Shown: in pieces, positions 52,131 to 64,000 of the stretch
Position numbering within the stretch: the first letter of the stretch is position 1
Layout of the letters: each line of letters begins with the position of its first letter
From: Temnopleurus reevesii
Lineage: Eukaryota > Echinodermata > Echinoidea > Temnopleuroida > Temnopleuridae
DNA length: 64,000 bases
Direction: 5' to 3'
Assembly: GCA_036244855.1 (NCBI GenBank)
Contig: BQKZ01001897.1
Span: 1 to 64,000, forward strand
Position numbers and translations under genes: made by a program
Notes under the pieces: generated by a model
The model's input: the letters and a program-made list of their open reading frames with translations, nothing else
What the model was told of the DNA's origin: nothing
The model's database searches: none

Positions 52131-53840
52131 TCAGATATTTATAATCTACAAAATGTGGGTGCTATGTTAAACAATACTAAGAGTGAAAATTATTTATCTA
52201 TGTTTATAGAAATTGTTTTGAATTAAGCAATAATTAAAAGTATAAAGTAAAAGATTATTTAAAACATTGAAAGACCAAGGTTGAATCATGAATAACATTT
52301 ACATACTAATTAGTCTCATAATTAGTATTCATATGCTGAATATATGTACATGATAACTCATATGAAAACGTTTGTAATATGGAAAATGAATCTTTCTAAA
52401 TGAAATGCATATATTCACATTAAATGCAGTAACATATAAGCTGTGCAGTTTGAACCCCAGTTGCAATATGCCTTGTTTCAAGTAGTACTTTTAAGTTACT
52501 ATGAGATGTATAGTACCGTCATTCTTGTATCTATTTCTGTGCGTGTATATCGCTCTTGTTACATGAAATACAATCGTATGCATATATACATTTGATGAAG
52601 ATGGTAAGATTTGAGTGAACGCATCACAAAGAAAGCAAGACATGACTTCAGAGGTACAGTGGCGAATGAAGGTATGTATGAAAAACTACTTTAAAAAAAC
52701 TCAATTCATTACATCAAGGAGAAAGTTTACACAGAAATAATTTTAATTGGCTCCTTTTAGAAAAAGAAAAATATTCTTAATATTTGATGCTCATCAGAGA
52801 GGTGGGTTAAATGCATGGATAATTTGCATGTGTGCAGTAACTGACTTTATAAACATCTCTGGCCCAAAAAAAAGGTCACATACAAGTGGATGCACACAAG
52901 GTGATCGAAGGACAATGAATTATTCCTTGTGACAGCTGCTTTGTTTAAAGAAACACAATACAAATAAATTATTATGCATTCTACAGATAATCCATCTTAA
53001 ATGATTAGTAATAAATGATGCACTAAGTATACTGAAAAAAAATCCCTGTAGAGAAAATATAAAAATGATATTTGAGACATTATTCCCAAATGAAAGCATG
53101 AAAGTTGTCGATTACGGAAGTGTTTCATCATGATGTTGACGATACAAGATTGGTAGATTTCTCAAATTACACCCACATTTTTTACCAGTGACACATTAAG
53201 TGTCCATGCTCTGACACATTATTCTCGATTTTTGCAATCGTCTGCAGTTTTCAAGCAATCATAAGGTGTCAGAACCTGTACAATAAAACTGTCAAACGTA
53301 AAATTATTCTTGAATGTGATCTGAGAACGCCATCAATTTTGTGTTAGTTGTTTTCTTTAAATGCAGTCTAACCCATGTGTACATGCAAGAAGATGAAGAC
53401 CCGAAATAATGCTAAACTGGTCCCTAGAGAGTCTGAGCAAGGAAGACATGGAACTGCTTTCAAATGGATTGATGAGACAGATCTTCAGGGATGAGACTGA
53501 ACTGCACATAGCAAACAACAGATGGAAGAAGATTACAAATTGTTGGTGTTTTGCAAGGAACAGTAGGAACTTGAATTCCACATTTTCCTCCACATAACAT
53601 GCCTGATAACTTGATAACCAGTAAGAAAAATGATAAAATGACAGTTCCAGAAGATTCCAGAAGAAAACAATAATTATATTCTGTTGATGAGGAAGAAAAA
53701 ATCAACCAGTTTTCATAGAAAATCAGCTTGCTGAACTGCACAATGTATCAGGGTACTAGTTCATCATACAGCTCATACAAAACTAGGAAGAACCAAGACT
53801 TCTTCATCTAAAGGTAAGTTTGCATATTTATGGGAATCTA
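52131..53840. other. AT-rich stretch, no gene seen
   Basis: No repeat end or RNA recognised. A 62-codon frame at 53409-53597 reads like plausible protein (SLSKEDMELLSNGL), but an in-frame stop lies 15 bases upstream of its ATG and no convincing splice donor follows, so it is not called. Confidence 0.45.
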
Positions 53841-54018
53841 TTGGGGTGTTGTTCAAAATCAACTGCAAATCAATTGCAACTTTGCAAATTGTAACAAGCA
53901 TTTTCATTCGCGTACAGTATGCGCATTTAACAAGACGCGCATGAAACAATGATTTTGATTGGCGCGTTCCAATCGATTGCAACTTGCGATCAATTGCAAC
54001 TTTTGAACAACACCCCCA
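53841..54018 (+). mobile_element. MITE family A, copy 2 (best preserved)
   Basis: A 178-bp element with terminal inverted repeats: left end TTGGGGTGTTGTTCAAAA, reverse complement of right end TGGGGGTGTTGTTCAAAA. It is flanked by TA on both sides (53839-53840 and 54019-54020), a TA target-site duplication as produced by Tc1/mariner-type transposases. The inner sequence contains ATCAACTGCAAATC / GATCAATTGCAAC repeats and the core CATTTTCATTCGCG, TATGCGCATTTAACAAGA and AACAATGATTTTGATTGG. There is no coding capacity, so it would rely on a transposase encoded elsewhere. Confidence 0.88.
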
Positions 54019-56046
54019 TATCTTGTATTTGGCTCCTAACATTAATATAAAGTAGACAGGTAATATATATTACCATGTAGATTTCATAAGCATGAAATAG
54101 CAATGTATTTCAATAAATAGGAATATTATTTTTATGTGATTTAAAATAATACAATATCAAAATGTATATATGTGTCTAATGGTTGACAATAATAAATACT
54201 CTATTAACAATATGGTCATAATAAGAATAAATGAAAGGAAAAGAATCACCATAAAACCAAATTCCCATTCTGCATTTTAGTCTACCTGTCTGTCTGTCTT
54301 TCAAATTGCAACATTTTCAAGCAAACAGCTTAACAGAAAGCAAATCCAATTTTCTTCTATTGATCCACTTTAATGTGCAGAGACAAACAAACGACAGCTA
54401 GCTGTCATCATCCTATTGATATTCCCTGAAATTAATTATGGCACCATTATGTTTAAAATTAAAATTCCATAGCAAGGCAGTGAGTAACAGATGCCCAGAA
54501 TGAGAATTGGTACATGATAAAAACAGAAGAGCACAATTGTTAGCACTTGACTATTACAGTATGTTAAAAATGATGTTGATAACACCTAACCCCAAACATA
54601 ATGCTCCGTGTATATGATCATAATTTTTTTTTCAGTTTCCATTTTCCATCTTTTTTACTAGCTTTCTGGAGTAGATATGAAAGTACTGACAACACATTTT
54701 TATCTCCCCCTTTTTTTAAGTAAGTTCATACAATCACCTTTTATAATAAAATGGTAAATTGTATATATATTTTTAGAAAATTAAATATTTACCCTAGTAG
54801 TATCACTTTCCTTGATTGAACATTAGCTTTCTGCAGTAGATATGAAAGTACTAGCAAAATATTTTTGATTCAAACTCCCTATTTTCTTGAAACATACAGA
54901 AACGTGCACTACTCCTCTGTATTTTTATGATGTTGATATTCTGCCACAAATTTATACTTCTTTTTTTTCCTCTCCGATTGCCAGTTTCCTTTTCATGTTC
55001 TTCATGATCTCCTTGTTTGATCATCTATTACACTAAACACTCGGACCAGGCACATGAATATTGAATCGTGATCACACTTGTTCAGTCTTTGCCCTGCTCT
55101 TTGGAATAAATAACTTGCTTTTATTCCTCATGTCCCCTTTCTTTCCAAATGAAATATGTTCCTTAAAACCCAACTTTCTAAACCGTAAATAATAGATTTG
55201 GGTTGGACAAAGTAACAGGGAGGAAACACAAATTTGTTTATAGGCAAACAAAAAATATTTTGTGAAATAGTTCCCAACCGTAAAAAAAAGGTAATTTCAG
55301 ATTATCATCACTATCATCACTATAATCGACACTATGGCTGGGATGCCAACCCACAAACTTCTGACAAAAATTCACACAACCCTAGCGCAGATTAGACCCA
55401 GGCAAATTAACTACACAGAGTCTGAGAGTAGGAGACTAGCACACAAGATGGCAGCATTCAGCTAGAATCAAGGGAGAAGAGACTAGAAGAGAAAATGGTG
55501 ATGTTGGATGAGATGAGCTTCATGGGATGAGCATGATGGGATGAACATTGTGGCATGATGGTGAGTCTTTCTCTCTTATCACACACACTGTATGCATGTC
55601 TCACCCACCAACCATGCACTCTATACATCATATTATGAATGTCCCTAAATTAACTTAATTATAATTCATATTCACTTTGTTTTTGTAAAACTCTATTCAT
55701 ATAGCTGGTACATTCTTTTTCTTGTCATCCCTTCACATTATTACCAGAACCTCATTTGATAGGTTTTATTTTGATTGATTTTCTTTGTCAAATATTTCAC
55801 AAATTTATCTCTTGTCATGATAGCTTATGAAACCTTTAACATGTGCTTATTTACTTGTTACTGAAAACTTTTTGGCTGTAATTCATAATTTCATTCATTT
55901 TTCAATCATGATTATGATTAGCTAAATGATTTTATATTGCAAGAAAACAGTGCTTGACATGTACCATTCAGTTTGCACAATATAATTTTATGTATTCCTG
56001 ACTGCAAAGGTATTCTTTTCTTAAAATTAGTTGAGCATTTAATATA
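54019..56046. other. AT-rich stretch with a local direct duplication, no gene seen
   Basis: Apart from the direct repeat at 54660-54890 listed below, I see only AT-rich DNA and ATGGGATGA-like repeats at about 55515-55565. Confidence 0.5.
54660..54890. repeat. direct repeat pair, offset 165 bp
   Basis: AGCTTTCTGGAGTAGATATG at 54660 and AGCTTTCTGCAGTAGATATG at 54825 each continue with AAAGTACT and then a similar AT-rich segment for about 50-60 bases. This points to an old local duplication of roughly 165 bases in which only one part is still well kept. Confidence 0.75.
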
Positions 56047-56110
56047 ATGATAATAATAATGAAATTTTTATATAGCGCAAAATAAGTAAAGACGTCCCTA
56101 TGCGGTTAAC
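56047..56110 (-). mobile_element. SINE-like or MITE-like 3' end fragment, reverse orientation
   Basis: ATAATAATAATGAAATTTTT followed by ATATAGCGCAAAATA resembles the reverse complement of the tail of the SINE at 26982-27280 (GCGCTATATAAATG plus TTATTATTATT). The following GACGTCCCTATGCGGTTAAC has no match in that SINE, so this may be another family sharing the same tail. Only a fragment is recognisable. Confidence 0.5.
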
Positions 56111-57835
56111 AAACATAATTAATACATAGCATATAGACTATTAGCGAAAATATATAAAAACAACAATATGGCATAACTAGTTGTACAAATTATCAATTAT
56201 ATATGAAGTAGGAATCTACTTTATTGAGTTAAACATGTATGTTTTTAGATATTGCTTAAAGGTGTCAATTTTTGATAAATTAAAAATTTATCAAAAATGT
56301 ATAATTTTTCAACAAATTTCTCTCCCAATATTTTTGTAAGTTAAATGAAATATATCAATCCTTAATCAAACCATGTTTGTCACAAGAAATGATAATAGTA
56401 ATTAAATGAACCAATATGCTATTAAATAGCTTTTCATGTTGAGAGATTTGAAAATTATAATTTAAAAAATGAGCCTCTTCACTAGTAACTGGATGTATCA
56501 AACAAATAAGAGTGAAATTTTCTTATTTTGACCTTGATATCATGCAGGGCATTACAAAGATATATGGAAACTAGAACGAGAGAAAGTGCAGGACATGTTA
56601 CCTATTAGTACTCATCTCATAAATTTGTTTTAGGCACCTAAAAATATCCGAACATTGGCAGCAATTTTAAATGCCAAAGTTGCCCTAAAGGGAGGGGGGC
56701 CTGGATCAAGATATATGCCAGACAAGCACACTTGAAAACACTGAGCTGTATGTCATCACAAGTACTGGGAGAGCAATTGTGATAGGGGAATGGAGAGGGG
56801 TTTCAGGCAATGCGGAAGAGGGGATGAAGGCAAAGCTAGGGGTGGGTACGGAAAACAAATTTCTGATTTAACCTTTAAGATGAATTAGCACTTGGGTACA
56901 TCACATTATGTTTCATCATAATTCCTACAAGCATAATATTGTAATATGTAACAGGGCAAAAGATGCATATTAGAGATGAACAGGTTTTTATAAAATGATA
57001 GTCAAATAAAAGTATGAAATTATGTCTTATTTGAGTAGTTTTTAATGTGTTAGAAGACATAAATAATGCTGATGATTGGTATAAATTTGATCATCTATAT
57101 CTACACTGTAAATATGGATTGCCCCTATTAAAAGTACTTATTATATAAAAACTTAAGGAGTGGAGGAAATTAAAGATATGAGCTTGATAGAGTAAGAAAT
57201 TATAAAAAGGCATGATTACCAATGTTATTATTCCCTTCCCAAATTAGAGGCCTGTTTGTGATTTAATATTTATCTGTGTGACTGTTTGTTGTGGTTTTCA
57301 GGTGATTTGTTATTTTTGTTGTGATTTTGATTAATTGTCATCTCAGACTTCTTCTCCCTCATATGCATGAATTTGTATGTTAAGTTATCCATACTTATTT
57401 ATGTATCAACAAATTAATAACTGCATTTATCAAAGCAAGCAAATGAGTAAACATAGAGAGTGTACATTTGCTATTTGAAAAGATGATGGACTTCATGCAT
57501 TCCTTAAAGTTGCAAGCTTCAAGATATATTGATAATTGTGTATGACCATTTCTGCTTCATATTTTCATTTTGAGTGCATGATGAGTAAAGGTGTTAAATG
57601 TACTATGGATAAAAAATTTAGATGTTGAGCTAAATTTTTGTATCTCTCCTTTTACCCGTTAGCAACAGGAGATTGTGTACAAAAGTCCTATAACTGGAAG
57701 GGTGTGGCATAATTGCTGCCTTTCTTACAATTTGATGGACGATATGAAATAATCATGAACATGTTCATCAGTTTCTTGGAAGGATTGCTTTCTCAAGAAC
57801 ATAAAGATTGCACACTTACAAAATTTATCATTCTA
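56111..57835. other. AT-rich stretch, no gene seen
   Basis: Contains a strong 13-base-stem hairpin at 56269-56297. A GC-richer patch at 56690-56860 is purine-rich on the + strand and has no frame. No other feature recognised. Confidence 0.5.
56269..56297. repeat. perfect 13-bp stem hairpin, 3-base loop
   Basis: TTTTTGATAAATT, AAA, AATTTATCAAAAA: a perfect AT-rich inverted repeat. No gene stands nearby, so a terminator role is not supported. Confidence 0.9.
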
Positions 57836-58024
57836 AGGGGGTGATGTTCAAATGTAATTGATCGCAAGTTCCCGTTGATCGGAACTCGCCAGTCAAAATC
57901 ATTGTTTCATGCACATCTTGTTAAATGCGCATACTGCGCGCGAATGAAAATGTGTGTTAAAATTTGCAAAGTTGTAGTTGATTTCCAGTTGATAAATTTG
58001 CAGTTGATTTTGAACAACACCCCC
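57836..58024 (-). mobile_element. MITE family A, copy 3 (inverted)
   Basis: A 189-bp element. Left end AGGGGGTGATGTTCAAA, reverse complement of right end GGGGGTGTTGTTCAAAA. TA flanks it on both sides (57834-57835 and 58025-58026). The core read on the - strand (CATTTTCATTCGCG, GCGCATTTAACAAGA, AACAATGATTTTGA) matches copy 2, so it is inserted in the opposite direction, about 3.8 kb from that copy. There is no coding capacity. Confidence 0.88.
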
Positions 58025-61000
58025 TAAACCCCATTACAATTTTTACCACAATTAAATTATAGCGTTCAAATGATGGGCAGTTTCAAGCGGTTCAATGGTC
58101 CCAAATGTACTGCAATTTAAGTGATCTTCATATATTTGGGTCATTTTCAAATCAAAGTTTTTCCTCACATTCTAATACAGTTTGTCTGATTGAGCAAGCA
58201 GAGGCTAGAGATGGTGATTTGACCAAGGACTTTCTCCTTGATTTGACCAACCTTTGAATTCCAATCTCAAATGCAACAATACCACATGCCATAGTAATCA
58301 TAAGTATATTCTTCAATTAAGAGAAGAGGAACAATTTTATTTCAAGACAGGTGCATGATCAACATCAAGAAGAAATCATTAAACATGGCATGGGTGACAT
58401 CATCCTTATTACAGGGAGGAAACATTACAAGACAACTCAGTGCAGGAATGAAAGCATTTCCTGTTTTTAACCAACTTCAAATCCAAGATATCTAAACGTG
58501 GCATTGTGCAAAGGTCATCTAAACCACCGTACAAGAAAATGTTGCAGTGGGGAGAGAATGGCCAGGATACACTAGACATGTTTAGCTTTGAAATTAGTTA
58601 TTAATCAGCACCTGAGAAAAGATTAGAGTAGCGTAGAAATGACATTTGGCCAACCAGCGAAGAGGCTCCAGCTTGAATACAAATGGGAGAAAGAGATGAC
58701 ATTTAGACATGTGCTACAGAACTGAGCATTCTTTTGTGCCAGTTCTATTTCCCCTCTGTTACTAGAGCACTATGTATATCAAGTGACATTTACTACTTCT
58801 CCTTAAAGTAATCATTAAGAGCTGTGTCTACTTAAAAATTCCAAGACAAAATCCAGTTTTGTGAGGTGATCCTATAATCCATTGGCAACCAAAGGCCATT
58901 AGATGTCACTTATATGCCTCATGAAATTTGAACTTGTATTTGACATTATTACAATTGTGTGAATTAAATGATATATAAACTTAAATCTTAATTCAGGATC
59001 TGAAAATTGTTTGTTAAAAAGTAAGCATTTCAAATTTGAAACCGCTGTTAAAGACCAAACACAATCCTGCCTATAATCGTATCAAGGTATATTCAAAAGA
59101 AACATAACCCTATATAGATTGAACAAACTGTGCGACTCAAATGCAAGCAACTGCTTAGTATCTAATAACTATATTGTTGCCTGTAAAATGGCTGAAATCT
59201 GTTCTCACATCATTTCATGTGGAATGTGATTATATCTGAATGAATGCAGTGCATTCTTGCAAGAAAGTAAGAAGCTGTCTTTCATAATAGGAGATTTTCA
59301 CATCCATCCAGGGTAAAAAAAATAATAAAAACATAATTTGACATTTTTTTTAACATGTACATGTAATTAAATTTACATGTTATATAAACTCAGTGGTTCA
59401 AAATGTACAGTTGTTATGACCAGCATTAGTGGTGAAAAAATGGTGAAACTAATCTAAAATTATTCGAAAATTTCTATTCAACCAAATTGACTTAAAAATA
59501 AATTGGCTTACTTTCTTTTTATTACAAAGTGTATTTCAGATCTATTGTCTATTCCATTGCATTAACAAATTACATAGTTGTGCTTTTGCATCAGGCCAAG
59601 GAATCAACACAAAATACAATACAAGAAGAGTAGTAAAAAAAAACATTTTCATTTATAAGTTTTGTGAAGAATAGTTCCATATCTACTATGGATCTCATCA
59701 AAAAATAAAAATGAAAATCAATTATTTAGCTGAGAGGAGCATTACATGGGCACCACAATTGGTATGATCAGTGCTTCTCATATGAAATCAATTTGCTAGA
59801 TATTTGTATTTCAAATAATTTACAAATACAGAAATTGACCTCTAATATATTTGAGATTGAAACATGAAAAAAGAAAACATGTAAAAATATTATTTGCATC
59901 ATGTGTTGTCAAATTAGCATTTCTTTGATCAAGGAACAGGATTAATTTGTTGAAGAGCAAAGAATAAAATGAGTATCTGTAATTAAACAGACCATAGGGG
60001 CGAGGCCTCCCCATGACTGCGAGGGTTGACATCTCTATACAACAAAACAACCAGGAGGCAGACACCATGCATGGCAAACACCTTTTGGGATGCTATAAAA
60101 AGATTCATCCATCGTCCATCTGCAGGGCTACAATTTGGAGCAAAAGAAAATATCAATTCCCACTGTTGGGACCAGCATCTAACTGATGAAAGTGATGTGA
60201 AATCTAGATGGATGCAATTATAAAGAGAGGTTAGTAGTATCTTATTCCCATCTCTTTATTTCAGATCAAATATTCACACCAAGTCTAATGAAATTATGGA
60301 AAATATAAAAATTGGCTGTTTGTGTCACACAACTTGAAAATGATGTATAAGAAAGCATACAGATCATGTCAAATTAGGTCACTTTTCTGGTGATTAAGTA
60401 AAACTCTCAAATTTCCTCAGTTTTGATATTTAAATCATTAGACAATTTTTATGAAAATTGATTTGTTTGTTTGTATATTTGGTTGTTGAGTCAATAACTC
60501 AGTCAGAATGTTAACTCAAGAGTTTCATGCAGACAGTTAAAATTTACATTCACATAGAAACATAAATCTGCTATTAATCTTTTAAAGAAATTCAGTATTA
60601 ACTTCATCACCTCAGAATAATTGATGCAATGCAAATGCTGTCGTCATTATTACCATTGCATAAGCTGACAATTTATCAGGGGTCTTAAGTTACCCACTTT
60701 TGTTATATAACTTTTTACCTCTCCATACATATCAAATTTGTGCTATTTCCATTTCCCCGATTAAAAATCGGCTTCAACAATTTGGAATCTGAATCCAATA
60801 TGAATAAATGAATATCTTTGTATCTTTGTAAACAACAATATTTTTGCTCTTGTAGCAGTCTCTATAAAATAGATTTCAAAGATGTTTGACACTTTATAGT
60901 ACCCATGAGCACAATGAAAAGACACATCAGTTTTGGGATTTGAGGTTTTAGTTTTTTCTTAGTTTACTTGCTGCATACAACTTTACAAAGTGACATTTGT

Positions 61001-62537
61001 GAGGACAACATAACAGCATAGATTTTCCATACAATAATAACTTCGTGAAAACAGAAACAAAAAAAATCTCCATGTGCATTCTCATATTGGATAATTTGTG
61101 TAAAAGTATGCAAATATTTCATATGTATGCTTGAAAACAAATGTGCATTGGGGTTTTTTATGCAAATTTTGTATAAACTTAGGCAACCTAAAGATTTGCT
61201 AGCATTATAAGTCCAGATGAAATGTTAAATGTAAAGTAATTCATCTAAATTCTTAACCCATCTTCCACATCTTTGCTCTTTGCTTGTTTAAGTACAAAAT
61301 CGCTTGTACCAACAATTCCAGTATCTCATCAAAAATTTGAATATATACTATATATTGATGATAAAAATGAGGATTATTAGGTCAGACGACAAATATGGGA
61401 TAGCTGATATGACATTTTCCTTCAAGCTACGGGCCATATGCGGATCGGCTGAGCAGCTCCTTCCTATATCAGCCATTAATGATGCGTGTGTCTTGTTAAT
61501 GGCTCATATCTATTATTCATTGCATGTATAACGCAAGCCACATGTGCCTTGTATAATGGGCAGCATGTAGTCCTATGTAGAAGCAATGGCGTGTGTCAAA
61601 CAATCTATAGTATGCTACTGCTTTAACACCGGTTCTTGTTTTGTTATTCACGTTCTGATAAACATGGTAATTCAAAGTTCTTTCATCATTTTCATAAATT
61701 GTCAATTAGTATTATTTCATATGACATAAGTTGCACTTATAATCATATAGGTTGTTTAATATTTGTGAAACATTAAACTTCTGTAAACTATATTTCATTA
61801 ATTGGCACCAAATTTTATTTGATTGGCAAAAAGAAATTAATGTCTTTTTGTAAATGCATTAAATATCGATATGTGGATGCATGTAATTAGATTTTTTTAA
61901 AGCATAAACTGTTGAAAATATAATATTGGGAAATTTATAACGAAAGACAATTCATGAGCATAGATTTTTCCTTTCAATTCAACTGCTTAAGTTTAATTTA
62001 CATGTGATTATTAGATATTTTGTATATTCATTTCGAAATTTTTAACCAAACAGAACAAATGATTGCATATCATCATTTGGAATTTATTGAATAAATATGT
62101 TATGAATATTGCACCTAGAATGAATATATCATTTTGGGGCATCATTATCACTTTTATTTAACAGTAAGATGGTCGGATTATCTTTATATATAAAGTAACC
62201 CTATGTTTGTTCTGTTTTGTTACACAGAAAGACATCAATTGCATCAACATTATAGTGTTGTTGCATTTTCACTCAATAAATAATCCATGGACAAGACTAT
62301 TCTTTTACAATGCAATTTTGTTTCAAATTTGGTTTGAAAAGAGACAATGAAAATTTGCTAAGGAAACAGAACTAATTAAAATCCTGTTTCAGACAGTGTT
62401 TGGAGATGCAGTTTTAGTTCACAACCAAACAAACTAGTCTACCAACTTGATGATACTGAAAGGAATTTTCATCATCTCTTGTGTCACAGAATGCATAAAA
62501 CCATGGAGAGGGTCTTCAAGAAACACAAAGCCACCTC
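58025..62537. other. AT-rich stretch, no gene seen
   Basis: No gene, repeat end or RNA recognised, apart from a compact less AT-rich island at 61380-61560 discussed under findings. Frames of 60-86 codons at 59820-60223 and 61304-61705 show no motif. Confidence 0.5.
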
Positions 62538-62968
62538 CAAGAAACCTTGCGTCTGGAATTATTGTGCTCTCATTGAATGAAGAAAAATCTGATGAGTAAA
62601 CTTTGAAAATTTGAGCAAAATTGCAAAATAGGATAATCTATTCAAAGTTACAAATTTTCCAAATCTTTAGGATGTCATAATCATTGATGGGGATCCCTGC
62701 GGTTAGCAACTTTGACGAAATCTGTGATGTCACGTCGCACAACTCCCTATTCATTCTGTACATCAAATTTCACACTTTCTTCTTTTCTTTTCAGAAGAGT
62801 CAACAAAATATTGTGGAAACATTAAGCAGGGATCATGGCATCCTTTACAATTTGAATATTCATAACATTTGAATGGATTGTCCAATTTTGCTCAAATTTG
62901 TAGTTGTTTAGCTGATTTTTCTTCATTCAATGGGATCAAAACAATTCTTTGTGTGGGTTCCTTTTAAA
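62538..62968. mobile_element. foldback DNA element, copy 2, internally deleted (family B)
   Basis: The left arm follows copy 1 at 32351-32961 in order: GAAACCTTG, GAATGAAGAAAAAT, TTTGAAAATTTGAGC, TTCAAAGTTACAAATTTTCC, GTTAGCAAC, TCTGTGATGTCAC and ATTCATTCTGTACATC. The right arm keeps ATTCATAACATTTGAATGGA and TTGCTCAAATTTG but lacks the inner part found in copy 1, so the element is about 430 bp. The small frames within it (62684-62872 and the start of 62930-63193) are therefore transposon-derived and not called as genes. Confidence 0.8.
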
Positions 62969-64000
62969 AATTCTTCAAGGGTACTCGCGACCCCTCCCCT
63001 GCAAGACTGCTCCAAGGCAGCCGTAGAGAGACAGACAATAAGGTTAAAGTATGACAAGCAAAGGGAAGAAAAGAAAATAAAAGAAAAGTTAGATCTCAAA
63101 AGAAACAGCCTGACACCTAAAAGAATGCAGATGTATTTTACCAGGAAACAGGGTGCTCAGAACCATGATATTATTCCTACAGGAATCAGATGAATGGTCA
63201 CTGTTCCTTTGAGGGTGATTGCTAGCTATTCCTGGTGAAAACATTTATATAGATGCCGAGTCTGCTCTAAAAATCAAATTTACTCTCAAAATTGTTACAC
63301 TTCACTGGATAGGGCTGGCTCTCAATCTCACTCCTAAAGTAGCGAGATACCATACCAGTCTTTTAGTTCCTTTACTAGAAAAGTTACAAATTTTCAAGTA
63401 TTTTCATTTAAATTTTACATATTCTGAAACATCACAAATATTTCAACAAGCATATGAGAGAAAGGCTAATTGATTATTTGTTCACTTTCATTAAAAAACA
63501 ATAATCAAGAGTGTTTTTTCATAGGAGCCGATGCTTTTCCTGTTCATTTTCTTCATTTACTTATCTTCCCTCTTGAATTGTTTGTTTTGTACTCTGTAAT
63601 CAATCTGCCCATATCATGCAGGTCAGAATTCTCTTCTAACACGTTATCACTGTAAAGCTAAGGAGAAAGGCATCACAGTGGGATCACTGGACTGTAGCTG
63701 CAATTCTGAAATTTAGAGTGATAACAATTCAATACAGAATTCCTATGTTCTTGCACTGTAAATTGTAAACTTATCCCCAGACTATTCAAATGAAATATGT
63801 ATATGTATACAGTATGCCAATGAAAATGTATCAATATTTACAATACACACTGCAGCAAAATCTGATGCTTCTCTGCTTATGTTATAGGAGCCTACAAACA
63901 TTATATTCCACTTTGATGCAATTCTAAAGTGACCTGAAAATAAAAAAAACTATCTTTTGTTGTTTATTCTGTTTTTACATTGTGAATTAACTAGTGAATT
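62969..64000. other. AT-rich end of window, no certain gene
   Basis: The frame 62930-63193 starts inside the foldback element and continues with a Lys/Glu/Arg-rich stretch (KYDKQREEKKIKEKLDLKR) that could be a coding remnant or simply purine-rich DNA; I recognise no family. Nothing else is identifiable to the window end. Confidence 0.4.

Noticed and set aside
53409..53597. 62-codon frame that reads like protein
   Set aside because: An upstream in-frame stop at 53394, no convincing donor, and no family match; not enough to call an exon.
56269..56297. Transcription terminator hairpin
   Set aside because: A eukaryotic context and no adjacent gene; the perfect AT hairpin is better listed as a simple inverted repeat.
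62684..63193. Two + strand frames
   Set aside because: The first lies wholly inside the foldback element and the second starts inside it; neither shows a transposase motif.
1..64000. CRISPR arrays, prophages, integrons or bacterial operons
   Set aside because: No regularly spaced direct repeats with unique spacers, no dense coding and no ribosome-binding-site pattern; the sequence is clearly eukaryotic in character.

Overview
This window looks like nuclear DNA from an animal, most likely an echinoderm such as a sea urchin; that assignment is inference. The DNA is AT-rich, gene-poor and full of microsatellites. It carries tRNA-derived SINEs with a GCGCTATATAAATG-type 3' end and a TTATTATTATT tail, plus several families of short palindromic DNA transposons (MITEs and foldback elements). 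I see no bacterial-style operons, CRISPR arrays, rRNA genes or free-standing tRNA genes.

One gene is convincingly coding: a 334-codon open frame on the + strand at 3867-4871. It encodes one good EF-hand calcium loop, a second degenerate EF-hand half, and a Ser/Pro/Arg-rich, probably disordered C-terminal tail. I do not recognise its family. It stands out from its surroundings by higher GC and CpG content. The frame is either a last or only exon, with a possible poly(A) signal at 4924-4929, or a first or internal exon that splices out at one of several donor-like sites (after 4382, 4822 or 4862). In the second case much of the remaining 59 kb could be intron. The 1.3 kb upstream (about 2480-3845) is richer in GC and simple repeats than the rest and is a reasonable place for a promoter or 5' UTR.

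The rest of the window is non-coding. By region: 1-2480 AT-rich with a pyrimidine-rich start; 2480-3845 gene 5' flank; 3867-4930 EF-hand gene; 4931-11265 AT-rich, with one weak possible exon at 8820-8965; 11266-11967 two different MITEs close together; 12000-22020 AT-rich with simple repeats; 22050-23240 SINE fragment and SINE; 26982-27280 full-length-looking SINE; 28300-30700 palindrome and small tandem duplications; 32351-32961 large foldback element; 33741-33917 MITE A copy 1; 39955-40575 strongly purine-biased tract; 45572-45883 MITE with nearly identical 73-bp inverted repeats; 51978-52130 small MITE; 53841-54018 and 57836-58024 MITE A copies 2 and 3 in opposite orientations; 56047-56110 SINE-like or MITE-like end fragment; 62538-62968 second foldback copy.

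The strongest observations are comparative and come from within the window. One MITE family occurs three times, two copies being flanked by TA. One foldback family occurs twice. Two SINEs have different tRNA-like heads but share a central domain. A few compact, GC-richer islands without reading frames are candidates for regulatory DNA. I found no multi-gene system of unknown type. Most short reading frames in the window look like chance openings in AT-rich or simple-sequence DNA.
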